From assembly GCA_035575035.1 (NCBI GenBank), contig DATLYH010000185.1:1-9251 (forward strand): a DNA stretch of 9,251 nt. The letters are read 5' to 3'. This DNA is from DATLYH01 sp035575035 (GTDB lineage: Bacteria > Planctomycetota > Planctomycetia > Gemmatales > Gemmataceae). The position numbers and the translations under genes were made by a program. Shown here piece after piece: positions 1 to 6,491 of this stretch; the first letter of the stretch is position 1; every line of letters starts with the position of its first letter. A model generated the notes under the pieces. That model had not been told where the DNA came from. It did not search any database and saw nothing but the letters and a program-made list of their open reading frames with translations.

Positions 1-198
1 CTCGGCGGGGCTGGCCTGGGCCAGGGCCTCGACCTCGGCCTGCCTCTCCTGGATCGAGCGTTTCTTGCCCCACCATTCCCAGACATCCTTGGCCACCTCG
101 GGGAGGACATCCACCACCAGATCGGCGGCCAGACCGATGCCGATGGCGTTGAGTGCGGCCTTGCCGATAAACTTCAGCAGTGCAGGGGGCCCTTGCAT
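1..198 (-). CDS. N-terminal part of an uncharacterised protein (runs off left edge)
   Basis: An open frame of 66 codons reads leftwards from an ATG at 198 and leaves the window without a stop. The peptide starts MQGPPALLKFIGKAALNAIG. It has a short hydrophobic or amphipathic stretch (about residues 15-33), a Trp-rich piece VWEWWGKK (about 41-48), and then a charged, Glu/Gln/Ala-rich segment that could form a helix. I do not recognise a catalytic domain. The N-terminus resembles leader regions I associate with large planctomycete proteins (inference only). A sigma70-like promoter lies just upstream (253-281, minus strand), which supports the gene being real and starting here. No clear Shine-Dalgarno sequence precedes the ATG. 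Function unknown. Confidence 0.6.
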   Translation of the reverse strand, partial: MQGPPALLKFIGKAALNAIGIGLAADLVVDVLPEVAKDVWEWWGKKRSIQERQAEVEALAQASPAE

Positions 199-252
199 AG
201 GTTGATACCCGATACAGGAAGTGGGAGAGCCGACAGCCAACCGGCCGCCCCT

Positions 253-281
253 ACTATACCTTGCGTCGGAGAGGTTGTCAG
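253..281 (-). promoter_or_regulatory. Sigma70-type promoter for the left-edge gene
   Basis: On the minus strand, CTGACA (276-281) and TATAGT (253-258) are separated by exactly 17 bp, each with one mismatch to the TTGACA/TATAAT consensus. Transcription would start near 246, giving a leader of about 50 nt before the ATG at 198. This is one of the best promoter matches in the window. It is a pattern match only, with no experimental support. Confidence 0.5.
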
Positions 282-304
282 CTTGGTAGGCGGGTTCCGG
301 CTGA

Positions 305-344
305 GCGAGCGGCTGGTGTCAACCGGCCGGTTAACAGCGGCTGC
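305..344. repeat. Dispersed palindromic repeat, copy 1
   Basis: The core GGTGTCAACCGGCCGGTT (315-332) is identical over 18 bp to 7511-7528. The preceding 8 bp GCGAGCGG (305-312) is also identical to 7501-7508. Together the two loci match at 26 of 28 positions, differing only at the two bases between these blocks (CT here, TC there). The element is an imperfect palindrome centred between 326 and 327, with 14 of 18 pairs complementary across 309-344. It lies about 75 bp past the stop of the agmatine deiminase gene and upstream of the left-edge gene. A weaker related piece (CCAACCGGCCG, about 237-247) lies nearby. Confidence 0.75.
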
Positions 345-378
345 GCGCCCGGCCTCTCCCCCGTTGAGTCCGAAGGAA

Positions 379-401
379 TCCGAGCGCGCGCCGGGCTCGG
401 A
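379..401 (-). terminator. Possible hairpin after the agmatine deiminase gene
   Basis: A perfect 7-bp inverted repeat (TCCGAGC / GCTCGGA) with a 9-base GC-rich loop starts 18 bp past the stop codon at 419. No T-tract follows on the minus strand, so this is not a classic intrinsic terminator. U-less hairpins can act as 3' ends in high-GC bacteria, which makes it a fair but unproven candidate. Confidence 0.35.
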
Positions 402-418
402 GGGCAGCGAGACTGCTT

Positions 419-1471
419 TCAAGCCGGCTGCTGCTGCGTCAGGCAGTGCAGTGTGCCCAGCCCCCAGACCAGGTCAACAGCGTGAATCCCGACCACCGTT
501 CGGCCGGGGAAGAGATCGGCCAGAATCCCCAACGCCCGGCGGTCGTTGGGATCGTTGAACGTCGGCACCAGCACTCGATCGTTGGCGATGTAGAAATTGG
601 CATAGCTGGCCGGCAGCCGTTGGCCGTCGAACACCACCGGCTCCGGCAGCGGCAGCGGCACTACCTCCAGCGGCCGGCCGTCGAGGTCGGTCATGCCGCG
701 CAGCCGCTCTAGATTTTCCTGGGTCGGTTCGTAATTGACATCGGACGGGTCCTCTTCGACCGAGGTAACGACCGTCCGCGGCCCGACGAAGCGCGCCAGG
801 TCATCGATGTGGCCATGCGTGTCGTCGCCGGCGATGCCCCGGCCGAGCCAGAGCACCTTGCGGACGCCCAGGTAATCAGCGAAGACCCGCTCGTAATCGT
901 GCCGCGTCAGGCCGGGGTTGCGCTGCTGTACGTCGCTGAGCAGGCATTCCTCGGTGGTTAGCAGCAGGCCCTGGCCGTTGACGTCGATGCTGCCGCCTTC
1001 CAGGACGATGCGGCGGCCGTCGAGCTGCGGCTGCCAGACGCGCAGCTTCAGCCACTCGGCCAGCCGCGCGGGCACGGCGTCGTCGCGCTGCCAGTTGGGG
1101 TACTTGGCCCAGCCGTTGAACTGCCAATCGAGCAGGGCCGTGCCGCCGTCGGCCGACTTGAGGAAGGTCGGCCCGTAGTCGCGGGTCCAGACCCGGTCGG
1201 TCGGGCAGATGACAAACTCGACCCCCGGATTGTCCGCGCCGGCCCGGCGCAGCCGCCAGCGTGCCCGCGCTTCCTCGCGGCGGTCGGCGACCAGGATGCG
1301 CACGCGCTCGGCCCGGTGCAGGTGGCGGACGATCTCGGTGTAAACCCACGGGATGGGCGCGAACTTGCCCGGCCAATCGTCTCGGCGGTGTGGCCAGGCG
1401 ATCCAGGTTGCCTCGTGGGGCTCCCATTCGGCGGGCATGCGGTAGCCCAGCTGAGCAGGTGGTTCAGTCAT
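419..1471 (-). CDS. aguA: Agmatine deiminase (peptidylarginine-deiminase/AguA family)
   Basis: This 350-aa protein is full length for the bacterial agmatine deiminase family (PF04371). The family hydrolyses agmatine to N-carbamoylputrescine and ammonia, a cytosolic step from arginine towards putrescine. Visible motifs in order: an N-terminal MPAEWEPHEATWIAWP block (12-27), VWTRDYGP (94-101, carrying the substrate-binding Asp), LEGGSIDVNG (157-166), DDTHGHIDDLARF (216-228, with the catalytic His and Asp), and LHCLTQQQ (341-348) with the nucleophilic Cys at 343, seven residues from the C-terminus. All expected catalytic residues are present. The ATG at 1471 gives the usual family N-terminus, although the Shine-Dalgarno is weak. 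The gene stands alone: no N-carbamoylputrescine amidase or arginine decarboxylase is in the window. A related peptidyl-arginine deiminase activity cannot be excluded, but length and motifs favour the agmatine enzyme. Confidence 0.93.
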   Translation of the reverse strand: MTEPPAQLGYRMPAEWEPHEATWIAWPHRRDDWPGKFAPIPWVYTEIVRHLHRAERVRILVADRREEARARWRLRRAGADNPGVEFVICPTDRVWTRDYGPTFLKSADGGTALLDWQFNGWAKYPNWQRDDAVPARLAEWLKLRVWQPQLDGRRIVLEGGSIDVNGQGLLLTTEECLLSDVQQRNPGLTRHDYERVFADYLGVRKVLWLGRGIAGDDTHGHIDDLARFVGPRTVVTSVEEDPSDVNYEPTQENLERLRGMTDLDGRPLEVVPLPLPEPVVFDGQRLPASYANFYIANDRVLVPTFNDPNDRRALGILADLFPGRTVVGIHAVDLVWGLGTLHCLTQQQPA

Positions 1472-1497
1472 GACAGCGGCGGCCGGCCCTCATCGGG

Positions 1498-1526
1498 TTG
1501 AGCTTGCCTGGGTATTGTTCTATGAT
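1498..1526 (+). promoter_or_regulatory. Candidate sigma70-type promoter for the receiver/GIY-YIG pair
   Basis: TTGAGC (1498-1503) and TATGAT (1521-1526) are spaced 17 bp apart in the divergent gap between the agmatine deiminase and receiver genes. The local sequence is markedly AT-richer than its surroundings. Transcription would begin around 1533, about 60 bp before the ATG at 1595. Pattern match only. Confidence 0.5.
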
Positions 1527-1594
1527 ACATCATCATTTCCCCAAGCTGTCCCCGCTTGCGCCCGGCCCCGGACCGCCTTGAGAGGGCTCACGCC

Positions 1595-1999
1595 ATGACC
1601 GCCGCTCGAACCATCCTGGTGATGGATGACGACCCCGAGGTCCTCCGGGAAGTCTGCCCGGCGCTGGAGCGCAAGGGCTACCGCGTCGTGACCGCCATGG
1701 ACGGCAACACCGGGCTGGCCGCCGCCGAGCGCGAGGCTCCCGCCCTGGTCATCCTCGACATGATGATGCCCCGGACGAGCGGCTTTCTGGTACTGGAGCG
1801 GCTAAAACATCGGCCCACGCCCGGACCAAAGGTCATCATGATCACGTCCAACGAGGGGGTCAAACACCGCGCCTATGCCGAGGCATTGGGTGTGGACGAT
1901 TACCTCTACAAGCCCTTCCCGATCGAGCGGCTGCTGGAAAGCGTCGAGCGGCTCTGCCCCTTGCCCGAAGGGACCGGCCCCGGCGTCCCTTCCTCGTAG
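1595..1999 (+). CDS. Stand-alone response-regulator receiver protein
   Basis: This 134-aa protein is a single CheY-like receiver (REC) domain with no output domain. It should take a phosphate from a histidine kinase and signal by binding a partner. Key residues are all present: acidic pocket DDD at 11-13, phosphoacceptor Asp55 in VILDMMMP, switch Thr84 in IMITS, and Lys106 in YKPF. A Pro/Gly-rich tail of about a dozen residues ends the protein. I chose the ATG at 1595 over an in-frame TTG 39 bases upstream because a GAGAGGG Shine-Dalgarno (1580-1586) precedes it and the domain begins at once. No histidine kinase is in the window, so this is an orphan receiver. The GIY-YIG gene starts 48 bp downstream on the same strand, so co-transcription is likely, but a functional link is not shown. 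Confidence 0.92.
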   Translation: MTAARTILVMDDDPEVLREVCPALERKGYRVVTAMDGNTGLAAAEREAPALVILDMMMPRTSGFLVLERLKHRPTPGPKVIMITSNEGVKHRAYAEALGVDDYLYKPFPIERLLESVERLCPLPEGTGPGVPSS

Positions 2000-2034
2000 C
2001 TCAGGAGTTGACCGGGCGAGGTGGTGCGTTCAAC

Positions 2035-2042
2035 GGAAGGAG
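2035..2042 (+). promoter_or_regulatory. Strong Shine-Dalgarno fixing the GTG start at 2048
   Basis: GGAAGGAG lies 5 bases before an in-frame GTG at 2048. Longer-frame GTG codons at 2021 and 2024 have only a more distant AGGAG (2003-2007). The match and spacing favour 2048 as the start of the GIY-YIG gene. Confidence 0.6.
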
Positions 2043-2047
2043 CCGTC

Positions 2048-3247
2048 GTGGAAGGGTTGTTCTCGCCAGGGGCGTTCACGGGGTTCGGGCCGGCCGCTCT
2101 TGACCCAGCCGACGGGCCGCCTCCCTTGCACCACATTTACGCCGCCCGGCCTGCGGGGTTGCGGGCGCGCGTGCGGCAGCAGTGTCCGCGCCGCCCCGGC
2201 GTCTACGGTATGGTGGACGGCCATGGGGAGCTGATCTACGTCGGCAAGGCCAAGTGTTTGCGGACGCGTCTGCTTAGCTACTTCCGCGCCAAGGGGCGCG
2301 ACCCGCGCGCCGGCAAGATCCTTGAGCATGCCCGCCATCTGGTCTGGGAGTACGCCCCCAGCGAGTTTGCCGCCTTGCTCCGCGAGCTGGAGTTGATCCG
2401 CCGCTGGCGGCCGCGGTTCAACATCAAGGACCAGCCGCGGCGGCAGCGCCGCCTTTATGTCTGCCTCGGCCGGCGGCCCGCCCCGTATGTTTTCCTGGCC
2501 TCGCGCCCGCCCGCCGGCGCCGTCGCCTGCTACGGCCCTGTGCCGGCCGGCCGTGCTGCCGCCGAAGCCGTCCGCCGGGTCAACGACTGGTTTCGGCTGC
2601 GCGACTGCCCGCGGCCCCAGGAAATGGTCTTCGCCGAGCAGCGCGAGCTATTCCCCCTGCCGCGCGCGGCCGGCTGTGTCCGCCATGAGATCGGCACTTG
2701 CCTGGGCCCCTGTGCCGCTGCCTGCACCCACGCCGTCTACGCCGGGCAGGTCGGCGCGGCCCGCGCTTTTCTGGAAGGGAAAGACCTCTCCCCGCTGGAA
2801 GCGCTGGAGCGGGCGATGGCGGAGGCAGCCGCGGCCCTGGCCTTCGAGCGGGCCGCCGCCCTGCGCGATCAGGTCGAGGCCCTCCGCTGGCTGCACACCC
2901 AGCTGGAGCGGCTCCGCTGGGCGCAAGAGCGATACTCGTTTGTCTACCCGGTCAGCGGCCACGATGGGGATGAGCGGTGGTACCTGATCCGGCAGGGACA
3001 GGTGGTGGCGGCCGCAGCGGCGCCCTGCGATGAGGTCAGCCGGCGGACCATGGCGGCCCATATCGAGGCGGTCTATTGGCGGCAGCCGGCCCGGCCCTTG
3101 CCGCCGGCGGCCGGCGCGGTGGACAGCGTGCTCCTGGTCGTTGCCTGGTTCCGCCATCATCCCAATGAGCTAGCCCGCGTCCTCGATCCCGCCCAGGCCC
3201 TGGACCTGTGCCGGTCAGCAAGCCGGGCCCCCGTCGGCAAGGAATGA
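2048..3247 (+). CDS. GIY-YIG nuclease, UvrC N-terminal/Cho-like, without the UvrC C-terminal nuclease
   Basis: From the GTG at 2048 this is 399 aa. Residue numbers here count from 2021; subtract 9 for the preferred start. A GIY-YIG domain opens with PGVYGMVDG (59-67) and LIYVGKAKCLRTRLLSYF (71-88). The conserved catalytic Glu is E122 in LLRELELIRR. A UvrC-type cysteine cluster follows (C196, C219, C227, C231). In E. coli UvrC this cluster binds an Fe-S centre with spacing C-x11-C-x7-C-x3-C; here the first gap is widened to x22. A UVR-like helical motif lies at about 259-292. UvrC is about 600 aa and adds an RNase H-like nuclease and a helix-hairpin-helix; both are absent. Cho, about 295 aa, is the nearest functional parallel and makes the 3' incision in nucleotide-excision repair. 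The last 100 residues look like an extra small domain ending with an LLVVAWFRHHP stretch. Its role in DNA incision is inferred. A separate full UvrC may exist elsewhere. Confidence 0.85.
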   Translation: MEGLFSPGAFTGFGPAALDPADGPPPLHHIYAARPAGLRARVRQQCPRRPGVYGMVDGHGELIYVGKAKCLRTRLLSYFRAKGRDPRAGKILEHARHLVWEYAPSEFAALLRELELIRRWRPRFNIKDQPRRQRRLYVCLGRRPAPYVFLASRPPAGAVACYGPVPAGRAAAEAVRRVNDWFRLRDCPRPQEMVFAEQRELFPLPRAAGCVRHEIGTCLGPCAAACTHAVYAGQVGAARAFLEGKDLSPLEALERAMAEAAAALAFERAAALRDQVEALRWLHTQLERLRWAQERYSFVYPVSGHDGDERWYLIRQGQVVAAAAAPCDEVSRRTMAAHIEAVYWRQPARPLPPAAGAVDSVLLVVAWFRHHPNELARVLDPAQALDLCRSASRAPVGKE

Positions 3248-3260
3248 GGGGCGACCGGGG

Positions 3261-4163
3261 TTACTTCACTTCCATGACATAGATGTCGTAGCCGCCGCCC
3301 CGGTTGGAGATGAAGGCCAGCCGCTTGCCGTCCGGCGACCAGGCGGCGTAGTTGTCCTGGGCCGGGTGGCACGTCAGGTTGCGCGGCTGGGAGCCGTCGG
3401 CATTCATGACATAGATCTCGTAGTTGCCGTCGCGGTTGGAGGTGAAGGCGATGTGCCGGCCGTCGGGCGACCAGACCGGCCAGTAATCCATCGCCGGATG
3501 ATTGGTCAGCCGGCGGACGTCGCCGCCGTCGGCGTTCATGACGTGGATCTCCAGATTGCCGGTGCGCCCGCTGGTGAACACCACCTGCTTGCCGTCGGGC
3601 GACCAATTCGGGTTGTTGTCGGCGGCAATTTCGCTGGTCAGCCGACGGACGTTCTTGCCGTCGGCATCGGCGAGGTAGATTTCCTGGTTCTTATCGCGCG
3701 TGCTGACGAAAAGGAGCCGCTTGCCATCGGGCGACCAGCGCGGCGACTCCTCGAACGCCTGGTGCGGGATCAGGTTCTTGTTGTCGGTGCCGTCCTCGGC
3801 GTTGACCGTGTTGATTTGCAACTTGCCGTCGGTCCCCTGAAGGACATCGAAGACGAAGACAATGCGCTTGGCATCGGGCGACCAGTGGCCATCGAAGTGA
3901 GGCGCGGCCTCGCCGGGGAGCAGCGGCTTAAGATCGCTGCCGTCGGCGTTGATGGTCCAGAGGCCCATCTTCCCCTGGTGAATGCGGGTGAAGAGGAACT
4001 TCTTGCCGTCGGGCGACCAGGTCAGGTGCTGCTTGAAGCCGCCGTCGAACGTCAGGCGCACGGGCGGCGACGGCTCCTCAGCGGGACATACCGATGCGGC
4101 GAAAGCCCCCAGGGCAACCAGAAACGCCCCTCGCAGCAGGGCCGGAATCTGTCCTGGTTTCAT
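3261..4163 (-). CDS. Exported six-bladed PD40/TolB-like beta-propeller protein
   Basis: This 300-aa protein begins with a Sec-type signal peptide: MKPGQ, a hydrophobic core (about 8-25), and a likely cut after CPA (residue 28). The rest is six WSPDG/WSPDA-type repeats starting near residues 50, 95, 144, 188, 232 and 276. The last four are spaced exactly 44 residues apart. Typical PD40 units such as EIYVMNADG and FTSNRDGN are visible, as in TolB propellers and the propellers of planctomycete secreted proteins. It should fold as a six-bladed propeller outside the cytoplasm and act as a binding scaffold; no catalytic site is seen. I chose the ATG at 4163, not an upstream start at 4313, because AGGAG lies 10 bases before it and the signal peptide begins there. 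It is the last gene of the probable 7415-3261 operon, 52 bp after the DUF4129 gene. The partner is unknown, and it need not be TolB itself. Confidence 0.9.
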   Translation of the reverse strand: MKPGQIPALLRGAFLVALGAFAASVCPAEEPSPPVRLTFDGGFKQHLTWSPDGKKFLFTRIHQGKMGLWTINADGSDLKPLLPGEAAPHFDGHWSPDAKRIVFVFDVLQGTDGKLQINTVNAEDGTDNKNLIPHQAFEESPRWSPDGKRLLFVSTRDKNQEIYLADADGKNVRRLTSEIAADNNPNWSPDGKQVVFTSGRTGNLEIHVMNADGGDVRRLTNHPAMDYWPVWSPDGRHIAFTSNRDGNYEIYVMNADGSQPRNLTCHPAQDNYAAWSPDGKRLAFISNRGGGYDIYVMEVK

Positions 4164-4173
4164 TGTTGTTTCA

Positions 4174-4178
4174 CTCCT
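4174..4178 (-). promoter_or_regulatory. Shine-Dalgarno fixing the start of the PD40 protein
   Basis: AGGAG on the minus strand lies 10 bases before the ATG at 4163 and directly precedes the signal peptide. It argues against the longer frame beginning at 4313, which would overlap the end of the DUF4129 gene. Confidence 0.55.
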
Positions 4179-4215
4179 GTAAGACCAGGAGGCCGACATG
4201 CCCCCTGCCCTCGCG

Positions 4216-6141
4216 TTAACTCCGAACAAGCTCCTGAATCTCCTCGGCCAGTCCGCGGCAGGCGGCGTAGTCCTCCGAGGCGCAGGCGCGCTGGCCGTAC
4301 CACTTCTCCTCAAACAGGCGGATGAGATGGTGAAACGGCGCCTGCAACGCCGGCGGCGTGGCGGCGGACCGGCGGAGCTGTTGCAGATACTCGCCGTTGG
4401 TGGCGGTGCGCTCGTAGCGGATCAGGTTGGCCCGATGCAACAGGACCAGCACCGCCAGGTAAAGAAGCCGCACCCCTTCGAGGAATTGCCCCTCGCCGGC
4501 CAGGTCCTCGGCCCGACGCCACAGGGTTGCCGCCGACTGCTGCGATTCGGTCAGGATCGACTCCAGCGAGAGGATATCCTCCTCCACCGGCGCCGCCGGC
4601 TTTAGCCGGGATTGCCGCCGCCAGCGCACGAAAAGGACACCAGCCACGGCAAGGACGGCCACGAGCAGCCCGGCGAGAAAGGCCCAGCCGATGACGGCCA
4701 ACCCGGCGCCGGGACTCGGCCCGACCAGGCCCGGACTGCGCACCTTGATCCGGTCGGCCTCGTCGTCGCGCACCACTGGCTGGCGGTCTTCGGCTCGCTC
4801 GGGTTGGGGGGCGGGCGGTGCCGCTGGGTCGGAATCGCCCGACGGCTGGGGCAGAAGTTTCTTGATCTCCTCACTGGACGGGGGCGCGCGGCCCGCCTGC
4901 CGGTGCCGCTGCGTCAGGCTCTCCTCGATCAGAGCAAGCTGGCGCTCCAGATCGGCCAGTACCTGGAGCGCCCCCTCCCGGCTGCGGTCGGCGAATCCCT
5001 CGATCGCCTGGTTGAACCACTGAGAGCGTCGGGCTGGTACGCCGTTGTCTGGATTCAGGCGCCGGGCCAGGTCCTCCAGCCGCGGCGCCCACCGGCCTCC
5101 ACCCGGGTAGGGCTCGGCCGATCTCACCTCCGCGGTGATCCGTCGGACCTCCTGCCGCACTTCCCGAATGGCAGTCAGCCGGTCGGCGGCGGCGCGGCCG
5201 GGGACCGCCAGCAGCAGCCCGGCAGCCAGGGCCAGCACGGCCGCACCGGCCCGGCGTCGGTCGCCGGTCGGGAAGTGGCGCTGCACGCGATACCACAGGT
5301 CGAGTCCCTCATAGCGGGCCCGCAGGTCAACATGCAGCAGATAGCTGGCCGCCTCGCTCCACGGAGCCAGCAACAGCCAGCCGAGCAGTACCAGGGCCAG
5401 AACGTAAGCGGGATTTTTCCAGGAGATCAACACGCCGACCACCACGGTGTCGAGACCGGCGAGGTTGCCCGCGACCTCCAGCCCCGCCAGGGCGAGCAGG
5501 TGCAGATTAAGCATGGCGAACAGGTGCAGGAGGAGCCGGCTGAAGACCACCGCTGCCGCCTTGCCGGGATGGAGCTGAATGGTGCGGCTGACTGCCTGCC
5601 CGGCGCCGGACAGGGTTCCTTCTCCGGCGGCGAGGACGGGGTGCAGGTCGCTGGCGATCCAGAAGACCAACCCGACCCAGAATAGCTCCCCCAGCGCCAG
5701 CAGAAACAGGTGAATCCCCGGACCGCTCTTCATCGCGGCCAGGCCGGTCCATCCCAGGAAGATCAGTCCAGGGGCCGCGGCCGCTAGCACGACCGCCTGG
5801 CCGGCGGTGTGTCTTAGTCCGTGCCGCAACCCACCGACCAGGCAGGCGGCCAATTCGATCGGCTTTCCCTCGGCCAGACGGCGGCACGCTTCCTGACAGG
5901 CGCCCGAGCCCAGCCCGGTCAACGGCAACAGCGTGGCCGCCAGCGCCGGCAGCAACCATCGGGCCGTGGACGCTTCCGGCACGGGTCCGGCGAGCAGCAG
6001 CAGGAGCACGACGGCCGCCGGCACCCGGAAGAGTCCAGACAGGGCCAGCAGCTGCGGCGCGTGGGCCAGATAGAGTCTCCAGGCATCGTCCAGGATCTCG
6101 CCCGTGGTGCGTGGGCGGACTTCCACCTGATCGGCCAGCAT
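4216..6141 (-). CDS. Multi-pass membrane protein with C-terminal DUF4129 domain
   Basis: This 641-aa protein has two halves. Residues 1-315 hold about seven hydrophobic segments (near 38-52, 62-80, 115-135, 143-163, 195-225, 230-260, 298-314), resembling membrane domains of the YciC/glycerophosphodiesterase-membrane kind. A charged region with helical and Pro-rich linker character follows (320-470), then one TM (480-506) and a DUF4129 domain (about 540-625). Its signatures are LYLAVLVLLHRANLIRY, a TNGEYLQQL block and FEEKWYG. DUF4129 usually ends transglutaminase-core membrane proteins of the TgpA type or lies beside MoxR/DUF58 genes; no transglutaminase core is seen here. The ATG at 6141 has only a weak Shine-Dalgarno. 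It lies 51 bp after the small zinc protein and 52 bp before the PD40 gene in the same operon. The role is unknown; an envelope-assembly or signalling scaffold is inferred. Confidence 0.85.
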   Translation of the reverse strand: MLADQVEVRPRTTGEILDDAWRLYLAHAPQLLALSGLFRVPAAVVLLLLLAGPVPEASTARWLLPALAATLLPLTGLGSGACQEACRRLAEGKPIELAACLVGGLRHGLRHTAGQAVVLAAAAPGLIFLGWTGLAAMKSGPGIHLFLLALGELFWVGLVFWIASDLHPVLAAGEGTLSGAGQAVSRTIQLHPGKAAAVVFSRLLLHLFAMLNLHLLALAGLEVAGNLAGLDTVVVGVLISWKNPAYVLALVLLGWLLLAPWSEAASYLLHVDLRARYEGLDLWYRVQRHFPTGDRRRAGAAVLALAAGLLLAVPGRAAADRLTAIREVRQEVRRITAEVRSAEPYPGGGRWAPRLEDLARRLNPDNGVPARRSQWFNQAIEGFADRSREGALQVLADLERQLALIEESLTQRHRQAGRAPPSSEEIKKLLPQPSGDSDPAAPPAPQPERAEDRQPVVRDDEADRIKVRSPGLVGPSPGAGLAVIGWAFLAGLLVAVLAVAGVLFVRWRRQSRLKPAAPVEEDILSLESILTESQQSAATLWRRAEDLAGEGQFLEGVRLLYLAVLVLLHRANLIRYERTATNGEYLQQLRRSAATPPALQAPFHHLIRLFEEKWYGQRACASEDYAACRGLAEEIQELVRS

Positions 6142-6192
6142 CCGCTTAACTCTTGATCCACCGCCGTTGGGTGGTGGGCGGTGAGGTTCGGT

Positions 6193-6453
6193 TTATGGAG
6201 CAAACGTCCCCTGGATCAGCCAGAACACGCCCAGGAAGAAAAGCCACACCAGGCCGAGCAGACCCAACGCCGCCACAACCCCGCCCATCCGGCGGCGCGG
6301 CGGCGGGGCGGAGTGCCGGCCCATTTTCTTCAAGCAAGCGTGACAGTGATTGATGCCGTCTACCCGGGTGCAGCAGGTGGCGCAGATCACCACCCGGCAG
6401 CGCATGCACACGCCGATGCCCGATCGATCCGGGTGGTAATGACAGGTCGTCAT
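6193..6453 (-). CDS. Small double-zinc-site membrane protein (B-box-like)
   Basis: This is an 86-aa protein from the ATG at 6453. The N-terminal 40 residues carry eight regularly spaced potential zinc ligands: C4-x2-H7, C16-x2-C19, C24-x2-C27, C37-x2-C40, beginning TTCHYHPDR. This is the layout of B-box-like or treble-clef two-zinc modules. A short basic, Pro-rich linker (PPPRRR, about 50-55) follows, then one TM helix (about 57-81) and a short tail. It is probably tethered to the inner membrane with the zinc module in the cytoplasm (basic residues before the TM). It lies 38 bp after the DUF4190-like gene and 51 bp before the DUF4129 gene. A longer frame running upstream to 6720 lies antisense-like over the neighbouring gene and is rejected. 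Function unknown; protein binding is the best inference. Confidence 0.82.
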   Translation of the reverse strand: MTTCHYHPDRSGIGVCMRCRVVICATCCTRVDGINHCHACLKKMGRHSAPPPRRRMGGVVAALGLLGLVWLFFLGVFWLIQGTFAP

Positions 6454-6491
6454 GCTCCGACTCGCCGTTGGTCCGGGGCGGCCTTCCCGGG

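Noticed and set aside
3248..3260. Terminator between the convergent genes
   Set aside because: Only 13 bp separate the two stop codons and no hairpin with a T-tract fits there.
4164..4313. 50-residue N-terminal extension of the PD40 protein
   Set aside because: It overlaps the end of the DUF4129 gene, and the signal peptide with a ribosome site starts at 4163.
3366..4325. 319-aa plus-strand open frame with repeated AVG-type segments
   Set aside because: The repetition is the antisense image of the PD40 repeats at 132-bp spacing. The minus frame has a signal peptide, a Shine-Dalgarno sequence and real propeller motifs.
4612..5685. 357-aa plus-strand open frame
   Set aside because: It is antisense to the DUF4129 protein, whose membrane segments and domain motifs are clear. 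The plus frame shows no recognisable motif.
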